A DNA stretch of 64,000 nt from Letharia columbiana (lineage: Eukaryota; Ascomycota; Lecanoromycetes; Lecanorales; Parmeliaceae). Below are positions 25,306-37,100 of the stretch, one piece after another (the stretch's first letter is position 1; each line of letters starts with the position of its first letter). The notes beneath the pieces were generated by a model that saw only the letters and a program-made list of their open reading frames with translations, was not told the DNA's origin and ran no database searches. The position numbers and the translations under genes were made by a program. The DNA lies in the NCBI RefSeq assembly GCF_014066305.1, contig NW_023501036.1:383501-447500 (forward strand), written 5' to 3'.

Positions 25306-26628
25306 TCAACCCTTCCAGCAATCAGTATCTACAACGATTCAGTCTCTTGAAGCCTTCTGTGATGCCGCCAGTACGCAATAGCACTGCATTGGCCGCTGGG
25401 GTTGGCCCGGAAATGGGTTTTGCTTGACCTTTTATCGTTACACCGTGGTATATAAAATGACAATGACCGTCTCTAAGAGTGTCTTTTGTTAGCCAGCGTC
25501 AGTGAGCTTTTGCTCATCATGGAACAATAGGACTAACCTTTTCAAAGCCCCCATCTCATCAGTCAGGTTTCCACCTTCTCCCTCTCCAGTCACACACGAC
25601 AATAGAATGGTGAGATGCTAGAACCAGTACGGCTGAAACCGTACGCAAGTCGTCTTAAGTTTGGATTTTCTCACTTCGACTCATCGTCTCATCTGTTTTC
25701 TCTTGGCTTCACTCAACGCTTGTCGGGGGAGATCCCACAGAATTCGCGTAGCTAACTGATGTCATTATCTGACATACGCTCACAGACTTTAGAGCCACGA
25801 GCATAGCCCATTGGTATGTTTACTCATTTTAGTCAACGACTCTATAGATGGCCAGTGACAGAAGAGGAAGATACCGTTTTGGAAACTCCAATTGCATCTC
25901 TTCATCCGCATCTCTATCCTCTCTCATCATTGTCCGTTGCAACTTCTCGAGATCAGTTCTACTTTTTCATTATTTGCTTCCGCTGGTTTGTGATGTTTAG
26001 CTCACATCTCCGCCTGAGCGAAGTCTGTATATAAGCACTTTCATCTTGTCAATAATGCATGATAAGTCAGCACTTTATGCGACTGGCTAAGCCGACTCGA
26101 AAATATTGCGTTAGCGTGTCCATTCATCCCCTTCCTCAGAACGTCGAGCAGTGCTGAACGTTCACGATCCACATCCATGGTACTAAGTTGGCCCTCGATG
26201 TCTGTAAATGCTCTGGGTGAGCCAGTGTCACGGAAATAGCTTTTTTGGAGCTCCGGAGAAGTGCGGTCTCTCCACGAAAAGGTGTTTTGCAATTGAGTAG
26301 TTGTCTCATACTCGAAAGAAATGCACGCATACTAGGCACAAGTGAGGGCATACAAATGACGTGGACAGTAACCAAGCCGTTCCAACGACAGAATAGCAAG
26401 CGAATAGAGGTATGATCAGGCATACTCTCGTAGCCTAGTGTTGGAAGATTCCCGTACTTACACGACATACACTTGAAGTAAAACTTGAGACTATATACAG
26501 GCGCCCGTTTGGGGGGAAGGGGTGGAAGAGTAGTATGATGTTGAAAGAAACGAAACGGAATAAAGAGTCACATGCTGGTAGGAAACTATATATATACATA
26601 TACATGACTTCCTGCCGACAAAACCCAC
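25306..26628. other. Intergenic, nothing recognised
   Basis: No supportable gene in about 1.3 kb; only short frames with no motifs. Confidence 0.4.
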
Positions 26629-27237
26629 CTACCCCCCCAAAAACCTCAACACGAAACTCGCCAACCCCCTCCCCTCCGCACTCACAATCTCACTCCCTTC
26701 CACCTCCCTCGGCCCATAATCCTCCATGAGAATCCAAACCATACTCAGCACCTGCGCCACCTGAAACCTCTTCATCGCAACCTCATCCCTGCACGCAAAA
26801 ACCGTCCATACAAGCCCGCTGGAGCGCGCATACACCCCGGGGATGGGTTCGAACGGATCGCCTTCGGCGGCGATGGCGTAGTGGAGGTCGCTGATGGCGT
26901 TTAGGAGTTCGCCGCGACGCGTGCGCGAGGTGATGGGGCCGAGGCGCGCGATGGTGAGGTTGAGGTGGCGGCCTGTGTCGGTGGTGAAGGGGAGTTGGGG
27001 CCAGATGCCGATGGTGGGTGGTGGTGGTGGTGTTGTTGTGTTTGCTTGCGAGTAGAGGTTGAGGGTGTTTGGTGATGTTGTGGGGTTGGATTTGATGGGT
27101 AAGGGTTTGAGGGGTGGGAGGGGTGAGAAGGAGGAACTGTTACTTTGCGTTGCGCGGTAGATGTGTGGCGAAGTGGGTACGGTGAGCGTGGTGGACAGGG
27201 CGATGAGGGCGGAGAGGAACGTTATTGGCAGAAGCAT
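26629..27237 (-). CDS. Predicted secreted protein, 202 aa
   Basis: Single exon starting MLLPITFLSALIALSTTLTV, a classic signal peptide (cleavage probably after residue 18-20). It is followed by a Ser/Thr/Pro-rich linker (about 25-75, with PPPPP) and a C-terminal alpha/beta-looking domain (about 80-202) containing LNLTIARLGPITSR, ELLNAISDLHYAI, YARSSGLVWTVF and ILMEDYGPREV. Only one Cys remains in the mature chain, so it is not disulfide-stabilised. The layout (variable head, then a segment with a central hydrophobic helix) recurs in nearby 30591-31190. Extracellular or cell-wall role inferred only from the signal peptide. Confidence 0.6.
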   Translation of the reverse strand: MLLPITFLSALIALSTTLTVPTSPHIYRATQSNSSSFSPLPPLKPLPIKSNPTTSPNTLNLYSQANTTTPPPPPTIGIWPQLPFTTDTGRHLNLTIARLGPITSRTRRGELLNAISDLHYAIAAEGDPFEPIPGVYARSSGLVWTVFACRDEVAMKRFQVAQVLSMVWILMEDYGPREVEGSEIVSAEGRGLASFVLRFLGG

Positions 27238-28329
27238 GTTTGTAGCGAGGGGACGGACTGGATCTGTACTGGAGAAAATGAAAGGGTCTCGAGAGGACTT
27301 GCTTGTAAGGGTTCCGTGAGATCATGAACTCGGAGGAAATAGTGCGATTCCTTTGTGCGGGATATTAATACATCCGACATCCTTAGTGCAGCATTGTTGC
27401 GAGACTTGTTCAAGCGCAGAAGAGAGCTATCCGTGACAGTATGAATTCGTTTATTTGTATTCCAACGGAGTTCAATGCTTTCTTCGAAGGTAGAAAACCC
27501 TTGAGCTCATCCGCAGCCAGACGAATTTTTCAGAAAAGGGTGGTAGACTTGAGCGGTAATGTATACGTAATCGAAAGCTGGCGCTTTAGGTCGGGCAATC
27601 ATTATATTGCTTGAGAGTGAACATTGGGCGTGGTGTTACGAAATGGAAGCGTGTGCATTGGTATGGACAGATTGTATTATGGACGGGGGGAGATGGGTGC
27701 CATTGCTGGCCCTTCTGGCACCAAAGCCACGTAGGGGGTTTGTTGAAACCGAACACGGTCGAGGGTATAGAGCTGAAGGTAGCTTCTGCGGACCGACTTC
27801 TAGTGTTTTGCTTCTGGACACGGAGAAGAGAGCTGGTGAGTTGCATTATTAGCAGTCTCAACGTCGAGTCTGTAATAATTCTCCACATAAGTAATTGCCT
27901 GTATCTTGAACACAGATCCAGCCACCAAGCCAGGTCCATTTGAAATCTCATGTCCTGGCACCGCACTTGCTTTCCGGAACGAAGGCTGGGCGAGGTGACA
28001 AAAAAAAGGGAAAGGAAAATGTTGCATCCGAAGCAGTGCGAATCCTTGACATTCATCGATGCGATCAACACCACCAAGGGCGTTATCTCGTATTTCATGT
28101 CCAAACTAGACAGTAACTTCAGTCGTCAACGACAGCTCTTTCGGGCATAGTGCCCCAATCCAACAACGCAGGAACCCCCTCAAAAGGATCTGAAACAAAA
28201 TCTAAAAAGAGATGTCGTCGCTGCAGCCTTTCTGATGTCTGGCTCCAGGTGTCAGGGGAAGTGTCTTGGAGCACCTGCCTTACAAGAAGAAACAGAAAAA
28301 AGAAAGAGATGTATACGACTATGGCGGTG

Positions 28330-28557
28330 CTAGGATATTAAGCTCATAGATTCGGCTACTGCTCTTGACACAGTTTGTTTTTGTTTGCGAAGAGAGATGG
28401 TTTTCCGTCGATCGCTATCCTTGGGGAAGTAGGGTGCATGGATATGTTCGCACCAGCATCCGAAATCAGACCATAAGGTTTCGTCAAGTGCAGCGGCAGA
28501 ATAAAGAACAAGTTGAAGAAAATAGAATGTAGTTTTTAGACAGACCTGGGGAGCCAT
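28330..28557 (-). CDS. Possible first exon of a small secreted protein
   Basis: ATG frame with an N-terminal hydrophobic stretch (residues 9-23, ending SAAA) followed by LDETLWSDFGCWCEH. As read it is 75 aa. Downstream (27.6-28.3 kb, same strand) there are further open pieces in other frames that could be later exons, but I could not build a consistent model. Either a short secreted protein or a decayed one. Confidence 0.3.
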   Translation of the reverse strand: MAPQVCLKTTFYFLQLVLYSAAALDETLWSDFGCWCEHIHAPYFPKDSDRRKTISLRKQKQTVSRAVAESMSLIS

Positions 28558-28590
28558 GATGGGCGCCAGACAATCAGACTGATCAAGATA

Positions 28591-29600
28591 CTAAAGCTTG
28601 AAGACTTGATCACTAGAATAGCCCATCTCCTTCAAAACCCCTCCCACACCGCCCTGACTGCCCAGCAACCCTTTCGACCCCGCAATCGCCTTCTCCATAG
28701 CCGGCGGCCCGCAGAACAAAACCTTGATATCCCGCTCCTCCGGACCGGGTATATGCGCCTTCAACAGCTCCCTCGTCACATAACCTTTCGGAAACGGCGA
28801 GCTCGCCGTCGGATTGCTGACCGTGTACACCGCCTTGAAACGGTCGGGGAACTTGCGCTCCAATTCCCGAAACTCGGGCTCAAAAAGCACGTCCGCGTCG
28901 CCGTTGACGCCGAAGATGAGGGTGACCTTCGTCTGGTCCTCGGGGTTCTTGAGGATGGCGCGCGTGAGCTGATACATGGGGGTGATACCCGCACCGCCGG
29001 TGATGAGAGCGATTTGGGAGTGCTTGTTGGGCGTCCATTCGTAAGTGAGCAGCGGGCCGGTTTTGAAAGAGAGCGTTTGGCCTGGAAGCAGGGAGTGGAG
29101 ATGGTTGCTCATTTTACCGTCTGGGTAGCGCTTTACGAGAAGGTCGATGTGGCCGGGCTCATCTGGGTCACTGATGGGGGTGTATGGCCGCAAGACGGGT
29201 AGCCAGGCACCGGATGGAGTGGCTTTTGTTAGGAGTGCAGCTATGAAGGATCAGTGGTGGCGGCTGTCAAAGAGCTTCCTTTGAACATACATAACGCGCG
29301 TAACCCGCCGACTGCATCTTTGTCCGGAAGTTCAAAACGTAATCTTTTGGTGTTGTGATTGACGACTTCTGAACTCTGTAATTTCAGATCTTGAAAGGAG
29401 AAGCCACTAGTAAAAATCTTCTCAGGTTCTTTTGAACGTTGTGTGGAGGTTTGCACGATGCGGTCTGTTGCTGCCGGAGGAGGAGGAGGAGCCGATTGGG
29501 TTTGGGAAGCACTTTGAAGAGAAGCGGCGTAGAGGCCTCCACCGATGACAGCGGTAGCTAAGAGAGGAGCAGAAGATTTCAAGACTCGTTGTGAGAACAT
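28591..29600 (-). CDS. MCR1: NADH-cytochrome b5 reductase, mitochondrial
   Basis: FAD enzyme passing electrons from NADH to cytochrome b5; in yeast Mcr1 sits at the outer membrane and intermembrane space and supports ergosterol synthesis and ascorbyl-radical recycling. Two exons (29600-29291, 29240-28591) around a 50-bp intron; 319 aa, a typical length. An N-terminal hydrophobic anchor (SAPLLATAVIGGGLYAASL) precedes a Pro-rich linker. Then come SGFSFQDLKL, the FAD motif RPYTPISD, SNHLHSLLPGQ, the NADH motif ITGGAGITPMYQL, LFCGPPAMEKAI and the conserved C-terminus GYSSDQVFKL. The intron falls in GLRAL/SALLTK and restores the expected sequence. Intact. Confidence 0.95.
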
Positions 29601-30590
29601 GGTGATGGTTCAATTAGGCTGATAGTAGAGTAAACGGCGTTTGTCTTGTATTATTCTATACTATACAGTATGGTAGTTGTAGGGAGAGATTGGGGGATAT
29701 GATCAAGTAAGGTGTTCCTTCCTATATATATAAATAAAGTACTTATGGTTTGCCATGAATTCAGCTCTCCGTATTTTCCGTTTGTCGAGCGGCGCAGCAG
29801 GTATTTAAGTACGAGCTAGTGCCAATACTGGCCTAGCGAACTAGAGTAGAGGACTAGCGGACTTTGATTTCGCCCCGAAGTCCGTAAATTACCTATCTTT
29901 ACTCTTTATACTGGACCGTTCTGTTGTATACATTAACCTTACTTCCGGACCCATCTTTTTCTACAAACAACCGCGTCGGAAGCATTTGCAGCAATTTAGC
30001 TACTTCTGATCGCTTCTAATGTCATCTTAGGGACCAAATTCAACTCCCGCCTGATACTCCACCTGAATTCCTCGGGATTCAGATATACCAACCGCTATTG
30101 CGAACCCTGACACTCACATGCTTCCAACAATCGGCAACGATTTCAGGGCACGGGCGAGCAAAATCACCACTCCCGGATCAGCTACAAAACCTACCCTCTT
30201 TCTGCGTCAAGCAGTAGAGAAGTCCAAATCCACGACCACACCTAAGCGTTTATTATGGCTCTGCCTCATGACGAACCCGTAATAGTAACCATACTCCCTG
30301 CTGAATTCTCCATCAGATCAAAGTTAAAAACGGGTAATTGAAGGTTGGGAGTCATATACCTCCGAACGCTTCGTCAGTCCACGGCAATTGGCGGGTCTAT
30401 ATGGCTTGTCAACCACATTGGCGCTCCTCGCAGGATCGCGATGAGCAATGTATTAAGCGGTCGCATGGATGATGTCCTTCACTTGAACAACGTTCTCTCC
30501 GGCACCATTTTGGTAGACTGTCGTTGACAGCCTTCGTCACCAAGCTCACTCACTGACCTATAGCTTTCCTCTCAACAGTCCCGATTTACA
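29601..30590. other. Intergenic between MCR1 and a secreted-protein gene
   Basis: Divergent promoter region of about 990 bp. No further gene supported. Confidence 0.5.
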
Positions 30591-31190
30591 ATGCGCAAGA
30601 TGTGGTCCTACATCCCGATACTGCTACAAGTCTTCTTCACAACTCTAACATCAGCTGCCACGCTTCCGCCTTCTTTACAACTAATCAGCAATGCGAATAT
30701 CCTCTCAAACGGCTCAGAAGAATACATAAGATGCCTCCCAAGATCCAACGTCACATATCCCATTTACGACTCACCGCTGGAGCTAGCCATGACTTTCGGC
30801 CATCGTCAATTCCTTTCATGGCAATTGACCACCTTTCTCCAGAGTGTTCTCATTGCCATAAAACCAAACGCTGCCCTCCATCCACACGTGTACCTTCCTG
30901 ACGGCTACTACTACTATCATGAGCCCCGACACCTCGGCGCCATCAGCGTAGTGCCTGCTTTGTTCAGGGAATTTACCTGGTCAGACCTGTATCTCGTGCT
31001 GCATGGACTTGCGGAATACATAGTTACCGCTCCACATGCGTATGAGATGTGCGTTGAGATCAATTTCAGAGCAGGGGGCTTCGCCGGGGTTATCTTCGTT
31101 GATTGGTGGACGTCAGACGTGCCAACGATGCGGAATCCTCTCCGTGTTCGTGGTGCAGAACACGGTCCTCTCCTTGAGCCGGACTCTTAG
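30591..31190 (+). CDS. Predicted secreted protein, 199 aa
   Basis: Single exon, MRKMWSYIPILLQVFFTT start with signal peptide ending near TSAA. The mature part has N-glycosylation sequons (NGS, NVT), a Tyr cluster (DGYYYYHEP) and a C-terminal core FTWSDLYLVLHGLAEYI ... MCVEINFRAGGFAGVIFVDWW. The same order (helix with W-D-L, then a beta strand with E-I/F and G-x-G) is seen in many unnamed Pezizomycotina secreted proteins. Divergent from MCR1. Function unknown; effector-like role is speculation. Confidence 0.6.
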   Translation: MRKMWSYIPILLQVFFTTLTSAATLPPSLQLISNANILSNGSEEYIRCLPRSNVTYPIYDSPLELAMTFGHRQFLSWQLTTFLQSVLIAIKPNAALHPHVYLPDGYYYYHEPRHLGAISVVPALFREFTWSDLYLVLHGLAEYIVTAPHAYEMCVEINFRAGGFAGVIFVDWWTSDVPTMRNPLRVRGAEHGPLLEPDS

Positions 31191-32641
31191 GCAACACCAA
31201 ACACTCCGTCGCCCTTCGCTTCGACTTTTGTTAGCCAGATGGTGAAATCGGAGACTTTCATTGGCTCTCAACCTCGTATCGCAGTCCGATCTCATGATCT
31301 TCAGAGAACTTCCACAGCGTTGATTGCCTTTGTGCCACATGTCATAGGCAGATCTTCATATTCCTACGTCACATAGTTTTTGAGCAGCCAAAGTGCCATA
31401 CGAGGTACATAGCAACCTATTGACGTCTTTGCAACTGGTACTGCTTTTTCCAGATCTCGGTATCCGGGTTATGTGTCAAGTCGATCAGACCAGAGGTAAA
31501 CCAGCCCAATGCTGCGGCAGCAACGAAGATTATACTGTCCCAATAACCCTGGATATATCTCTTCTAAATACTGCAATACAATCAGCTGGAAGCACAAATA
31601 TTCCAGTCAAGCGGATAGCATTGCAATAAACACAAAATGCCCTGAATAAGTAAGTGGCTCTATAGGGCAATGATCGGTGAGCATTGATGATGTAACATGA
31701 TCGGAATGTTGCGAGAGTCTCCGGTGCGTGCGCCCATCAGCGCCCCATGCGGCAGCGTGCACGCTCGGCGGGCTGAATCGCTTCCCGAACGAGATAGCAG
31801 AGCGCAGTATTCGCAAAACATTCACATGATTTTGCGCGTCGATAACCGCGCGTTGGTTACAAGAGGACGCTTGCGCGCTTTCGCATCGTGGAGCAACAAG
31901 GGAAAAAGGAAATTCCATCCCTATTTGCGAAGTCGCGATGTCATAGAAAGGCATAGGTCTCGCAATTTGATAGCGATTCTGCTTGGAAATCTTTTCTTCT
32001 GCTTCACGGGAGGGATCGGCCCGTATGAGCATTGACAGTAAATTTACAACTGCAAGCTTGGCACACTATCAGGGAAGAACGCAGTCATAAGGATCAAAGG
32101 TCTGAAAGAGATCAAAAGTCTGAAAGAGATCAAAAGTCTGAAAAAGATCAAAAGTTCGAGCATCGATGAACAATCTGCTGTTCTCAGACTTGTTCGTGGT
32201 GCGATTTCTTAGACGAATAAGTATTGTTTTGGACTTGATGCTCTTCATTTATGCCCAATCTTTGCTCGTCCGCGCAAAAAACCAGTTTTGGGACATCGTG
32301 TTCCTATGTCCAGTGTCCTTGTGGTTCTTTCCTTGTTGGATCGCAAAGTCATTGTGTCGTCAAAGGTTTTCTCTCCAGGCAACAAAACCGCCATTGTAAT
32401 CCTTGAGCGCAACACAACCCTATTGTCAACCGTCTTTGTGATCCTTCATGACACTTTCATCTTTCACCATGCATCTCAAGTTCATACAAGAAGCCTGTGC
32501 TACAGCCCATTTCTCTCAACTCGAGCATCCACTTTCTTCGGAGTCACAGGTAGGTACCCTATCCGACCAAGCACCCAGTCCAGCATCCTCATCTCCCCTT
32601 TGCTTTTCCGGAAAAAGCAACCCTCACACATCCCTGTCGCC
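31191..32641. other. Intergenic with an 18-bp tandem repeat
   Basis: No convincing gene in 1.45 kb. An 18-bp tandem repeat occurs at 32092-32157, upstream of the next gene. Confidence 0.45.
32092..32157. repeat. 18-bp tandem repeat, about 3.7 units
   Basis: Units of GATCAAAAGTCTGAAAGA repeat with one or two changes each, about 490 bp upstream of the next ATG. Confidence 0.75.
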
Positions 32642-33595
32642 ATGGATCGCTTCATTGCGACCTCCACGGCCCCACGGCCCGACTGGCCCCTCCCCCTCCT
32701 CCCATCGCACTCTCTTATCAACGTCCCCAAAGAGAGAAAGAGACACTGCCGCCTGCTTCCCGCAGACATGGTATATCTAAGTCTGAAACAGATGGCAGAT
32801 GCTGCAGATCACGAGGAGCAGCAGAAGCTTCGAAATCAGCGCAAGAAGCTGGATTCCAAGGAGGTAGAGTTCATGGAGCAAGAGTTTCAGAAGTGGGCAG
32901 ATGAATGCCAGAAGCTGCAGAAGAAGAAGAAGAAGAGCACGATGCACAAGCAGACGCAGAAGAAGATTGCCGTCGTCGAGCCGAACAGCTTCGACGAGAT
33001 GATCGACTCGGTCGACACGCTACTATCATCACTCACACCACCCACAACAGAGACATCCTCGCCCACCAAAACATCCAACACCACTACAACCACACACCCA
33101 TCCCCACCAACAGCGTCCACGATCCAGATCGCCGAACTCGACGCCTGTGAAACCGCCATCACAAAACCATCCCTCCCGTACCTACACCCCGCGCGCAAAA
33201 GTACACGTGCCCACGACCACCGCGACTCCACCCCACCCCCACCCCCACCCCTCACCTTCACCACCGCCCTCCACTCCAACCCCCCCACACGCACCGACCT
33301 CGCCTTCGCCCGCAACCTCAGCACCGCCCACCACTCCGACCAGGACCAGCGCACCATCGCCACGAAACCCCAGCCCAGCAGCGCCCCGACTCTGACCGCG
33401 GTGACGCACCACGGCGGAAAGACCAACGTGTTCAAAGCCGCCATCGGCGCCATGACACGGCGCCGCGGTGGTAAGAAGAGGGCGGTGATCGAAGCCGCCG
33501 TTGATGTGGTTGCGAGACGGCGGGGTAAGGGGGCTGCGGAGAAGAAGAAGGGGAGGATGGGGGGGGATGGGGTTGTCGTTTTCCGAGGCTGTTGA
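32642..33595 (+). CDS. Hypothetical coiled-coil/disordered protein
   Basis: A 317-residue single exon starting MDRFIATSTAPRPDW; the frame is open further upstream, so the start is the best guess. Residues about 50-110 are strongly helical and charged (EEQQKLRNQRKKLDSKEVEF, KLQKKKKKS), a probable coiled coil. The middle is Thr/Pro/Ser-rich and disordered. The C-terminus is basic (TRRRGGKKRA, VARRRGKGAAEKKK), possibly nuclear. A short conserved-looking block lies at KTNVFKAAIGAMTRR. No family recognised. Confidence 0.55.
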   Translation: MDRFIATSTAPRPDWPLPLLPSHSLINVPKERKRHCRLLPADMVYLSLKQMADAADHEEQQKLRNQRKKLDSKEVEFMEQEFQKWADECQKLQKKKKKSTMHKQTQKKIAVVEPNSFDEMIDSVDTLLSSLTPPTTETSSPTKTSNTTTTTHPSPPTASTIQIAELDACETAITKPSLPYLHPARKSTRAHDHRDSTPPPPPPLTFTTALHSNPPTRTDLAFARNLSTAHHSDQDQRTIATKPQPSSAPTLTAVTHHGGKTNVFKAAIGAMTRRRGGKKRAVIEAAVDVVARRRGKGAAEKKKGRMGGDGVVVFRGC

Positions 33596-33640
33596 TAAGG
33601 GGTTCAGGGGGGTTTTTGGCGAGGAGAGGGGTTGGTGAGT

Positions 33641-33665
33641 GATGGATGGATGGATGGATGGATGG
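33641..33665. repeat. GATG microsatellite
   Basis: About six perfect tandem GATG units, 45 bp past the stop of the preceding gene. Confidence 0.9.
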
Positions 33666-34278
33666 GGTGAGCTACGTGCTGGAGGGAGGGAGTTGGGGGG
33701 CGTTCGAACTTTTTCTCTTTCTTTTCTGGGTGATGGGGGAGGTAAGATCTCACCATCGGACGCAGTTCAGCGTGGGCGCGAGGTGCCAATGTCTTGTATT
33801 TCGGCGGTTGGTGTTGTAGGGAGGTCGGGGGAAGGTGGGTTGGTCGTTTTTGGCGTTTTGCGGAAGTCTGACGGCATTGGGATAACGAAGTAACGGCCCG
33901 TGAGACACTGCGGAGAGATTGAGATTGAGACTACCTATGTTCAAGTGTATTGTTTGTTCGGTCTGCTTCATCGCACAAAGTCCAGTGACCGAATGAAGAT
34001 GACATTGAAACATGCCTTACGGTTCATGAAGTTCAGGACGAGGCAGGATAGAATACCTAGCCACCTGTACTGTTGTTATATACGACTGGCGATTGGCGAC
34101 CAGCAAACCTAGTGTATTATGCGGAGGCATGATGTGATCCGTGAACTGAACAGCCGTCCAGGCGCTAGGGTCCGTGCAAAACGAAGCCTAGTATAAGCAT
34201 GAATGGTCCCATCTCCAGTAATGTTGTCTCCCTTTTCGCTCGCCCTCAAGCTTTAGCGAAAGGATAAAAAAATCCAAA

Positions 34279-35272
34279 ATGACTCTCCGTCAACGCAAAA
34301 CGCGTTCTCGACTCCTCCTTTTCACAGCCCTTACCATGCGCTTAGGCACCGCAGCAGCAGCAGCATCCCTGAACCTCCTCCCCGCGCCGTCCACTCTCAA
34401 CGCATCTCACAACCACCCTCACGAATACCAATGCACCAGTCTTCCCTCCTGGACAGGCGGACGTCCCGGCTCCCCCACCTACAAGATCGACGACTGCGAC
34501 CGCGCAATCCGCACATTCGAACAAGACGTTGTTCGAAACCCAGGGCGAGCGCAATGGCTGTCTCTAGGGTTTCCGCACACGGTGCCAGGGTATGGTACGC
34601 CGGTTTGGACTCCCAAGCGGTATACTTCCGGTGAGTGGGTGGTGCGCTGTTCTATATCCCAGTCATGGGGTGGTGATGCATCGGGGCTGACGTTGCGCGG
34701 GATTCAGGTACGTGCGTGCTAGCGATCGTAAGCCTCTTAGACGTCGGCGACGTACCCTCGAAGCCTGACGTCTCTGGCGGAGGCACCATGGGGGTGATTG
34801 CGACCTGGCGGGCGGTTTCGGAGTATGTGCGGTTGCTTTCCGAGGCTTGTCAGGTTCGGAGGTCGGAATTGGGGTGGACGGCGTACGGTAAGCAAGGGAA
34901 GTCTTTTCCTTGTCAAATTATCCGCGTTGCAGCTTTAAACTGTTGCTGATTGAGTACTCGTTTCGCGCCTGCAGACGATAGCGCGCTAGGTATATTCCTC
35001 TGGGCGACAGATTCGGCTATCAATCAGCGTGTGCCATATCCCGACCAGGGTGCGTCGTGAAGCTGGGTGGTTAATTTGACGTAATTCTCGTCTCTACTCC
35101 ATCATCGGTCGTAGCTCGACCACTATGGTTTGGAAAGCCTGAAGAGAAGGAGGAATCGGGAACCGTGAAATGGGCGACGAAGATGGCACCAGCGCTAGGT
35201 CAGTCAAGACGTCCGTGGTTGACCAGCGGCGAGAAGAGACAGCGGCGCCTTTCTTTACAAGCCCAAGGATAG
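34279..35272 (+). CDS. Predicted secreted Cys-containing protein, 4 exons
   Basis: Exons 34279-34630, 34708-34887, 34975-35049 and 35115-35272; phases agree, 254 aa. The N-terminus (LLLFTALTMRLGTAAAAA) is a likely signal peptide; an alternative ATG at 34336 would shorten it. Mature features: YQCTSLPSW, YKIDDCDRAI, a PKRYTSGTCVLAIVSL segment formed exactly across intron 1, then a helix TWRAVSEYVRLLSEACQV and GWTAYGDDSALGIFLWATD. This order (Y-C, D-C-x-x-A, S-G-x-C-x-L, C-terminal G-G/G-W) is a widespread unnamed fungal secreted architecture with two probable disulfides. Extracellular function unknown. Confidence 0.75.
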
Positions 35273-35576
35273 GTGCGTTTGTGGTCCTTTCCTAGGGATT
35301 AGCAGACACACACAGTCACACGCAGCTCAATGGCAGACTAGTCTGGCTCTCAGCATTAGAAAGCGTTGTAATAGGAAGAAATTAGCCTACTTGGCATCCG
35401 CTAACCAAGGGTAAGAAACAGCGGCTGTCCTACTTTCTACGAGTCAAGTAGGACAGGTATCACTGTGGTTGCCTGAGGATTCGAATTTCCCAAGTCGAAG
35501 ACCCGATTTTTGCTGAGTATGAATCTCCAAAGAGCTCGAGGTTAGAATCATTTGCAGTCGTCAGATCTATTCTTCA

Positions 35577-36436
35577 TCATCTTCTGTAGTCGTAATCTCT
35601 ATCTCGCGAATCCCGCCTCCGTCTAGGTGGGTCTGGGGAGTAACTCCGCTCCCGTGGCCGGCGTGGTTGCCGATCCTTATCTCTTCTCCTCTCGTAGCTC
35701 CTCGACCGCTCCCTTCCATGCGAATACCTCTCTCTCGACCTATCCGTCTGTCGGCGATGTGATCTATCCCTCGATCGGTGCCTCCGATGCGACCTCTCCT
35801 CGCCATAGGTATGCCTCCTATGTCTCCTCTCGCTACTCCTGTCTCGGCTTTTGCTTCTTCTCCTTTTCTCCTTCCTACTATCGCCGTCTCTCCTTCTTTC
35901 TATCACGACCTTGCTGGCAGGTCTATCCAGCCCTTCACCACGCAGCACATCTCTTTCTTCCTCCACCGGTGCCCCTCCAAGAAAGGCCCCAAATCCCACA
36001 CCCTTAGCACCCTCCTCGTCATCACCCTCCGCAGTCTCCTTGATCGCTTTCTCAACCTCCTTCCGCCCAATGGGTGTCTCATTCGCATTACTTCGTATAG
36101 TAGGCCCATAGCCAAGCGCTTCACTGAGAGCACTTTCTTCGGCCTCCTTGATCCGTCGTATTTCCTCTTTGCGGGCTTCGGCGGCGGAGAGGGCGGCGGC
36201 GGACGTGTCCCCTTTGGCGTACCAGTTTAGGTCTTTGTTCTTTTGCCAGCGGCCGACGGCTGGGGGGTGTTAGCTGCAGGTAATACGGGGAAGAGTAAGC
36301 ATGGAGGGGACGTACGAGCCATGAGACTGTGACCGAGGTAATTCTCTCTGTGTTGTGAGTCCCGGACATCTTCCCATTTGAATTCACCGCGACCACCGCG
36401 GCTGCCTTCTTTCCGAACCCCTGCTACTAGATCCAT
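35577..36436 (-). CDS. MMTAG2-like (Mmtag domain) nuclear protein
   Basis: Two exons, 36436-36316 and 36259-35577 (56-bp intron), 267 aa. The first 85 residues match the multiple-myeloma-tumor-associated/kinase-phosphorylation domain: MDLVAGVRKEG, RGGRGEFKWEDV, SQHRENYLGHSLMAPVGRW, KDLNWYAKGD, then a charged helix ARKEEIRRIKEAEESAL and GYGPTIRSNANETPIGRKEV. FGAFLGGAP closes the conserved part. The C-terminus (about 160-267) is an Arg/Ser/Asp tail (RSKSRDRSSERRHRR, RDRDYDYRR) like RS-domain splicing proteins. A role in nuclear RNA processing is inferred; the domain itself is clear. Confidence 0.85.
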
Positions 36437-37100
36437 GACGAGTGGAGGTCGGAAGTGCACTTCGCAGTATAGAAATTGTTGGACGTGATTTGGATCTCTA
36501 AGTGTTCATTATGAGATCTTGTGTAAGGCTGAGCTAGGCCGCATCAGGGTTAAATCTTGGCACCATGGCGCTAAGCCAACAGAATGTGTTAATGCGATCT
36601 GGCAAGACAATCTTTATGAGGAGTCTGTGCAGGCCTCACAGATCCTACGCTGCCTAGGTCATTAATAGCCACAGTCCGATGGTAGCTTGAATTCAGTGTA
36701 AGGCGAGATGGTCTTCGACGCCAAGGAGATGAAGATGAATGGAGGTCTCCAGATGATTCCTGTCCAAGCATATCCACACTTAGGCCAAATCACCAGCTGT
36801 TTGCAATGGTCCCCACTGTGACCAGAACCTCTGGCCAAGTCATAAAGCAAACTTTTGCTTGAACATGTGTCAATGTAGCCGCAAAAGCAAAAAGTTCAAG
36901 TCGTGCTCCGTGTTCTCGATTTCTCGCACACGCATTTGCGCAAGCGCTGATTTAGGCGCAAACATAGAAAAAGCCAGCTCCTCTCTTTGCAAATGCTGAT
37001 CTTTCACCTTGAGCCTACTGCTGAGCCATTAGTAATTGACTCATCAGAATGTAGATGGACTGTATCCCCTTTGCTTTAGTTTATCTTCGCGTGGATCGAC
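36437..37100. other. Intergenic, nothing recognised
   Basis: Promoter side of the MMTAG2-like gene; no additional gene supported. Confidence 0.5.

Noticed and set aside
31607..32035. Overlapping ORFs of over 100 codons on both strands
   Set aside because: No motifs, signal peptide or splice logic; treated as chance open frames.
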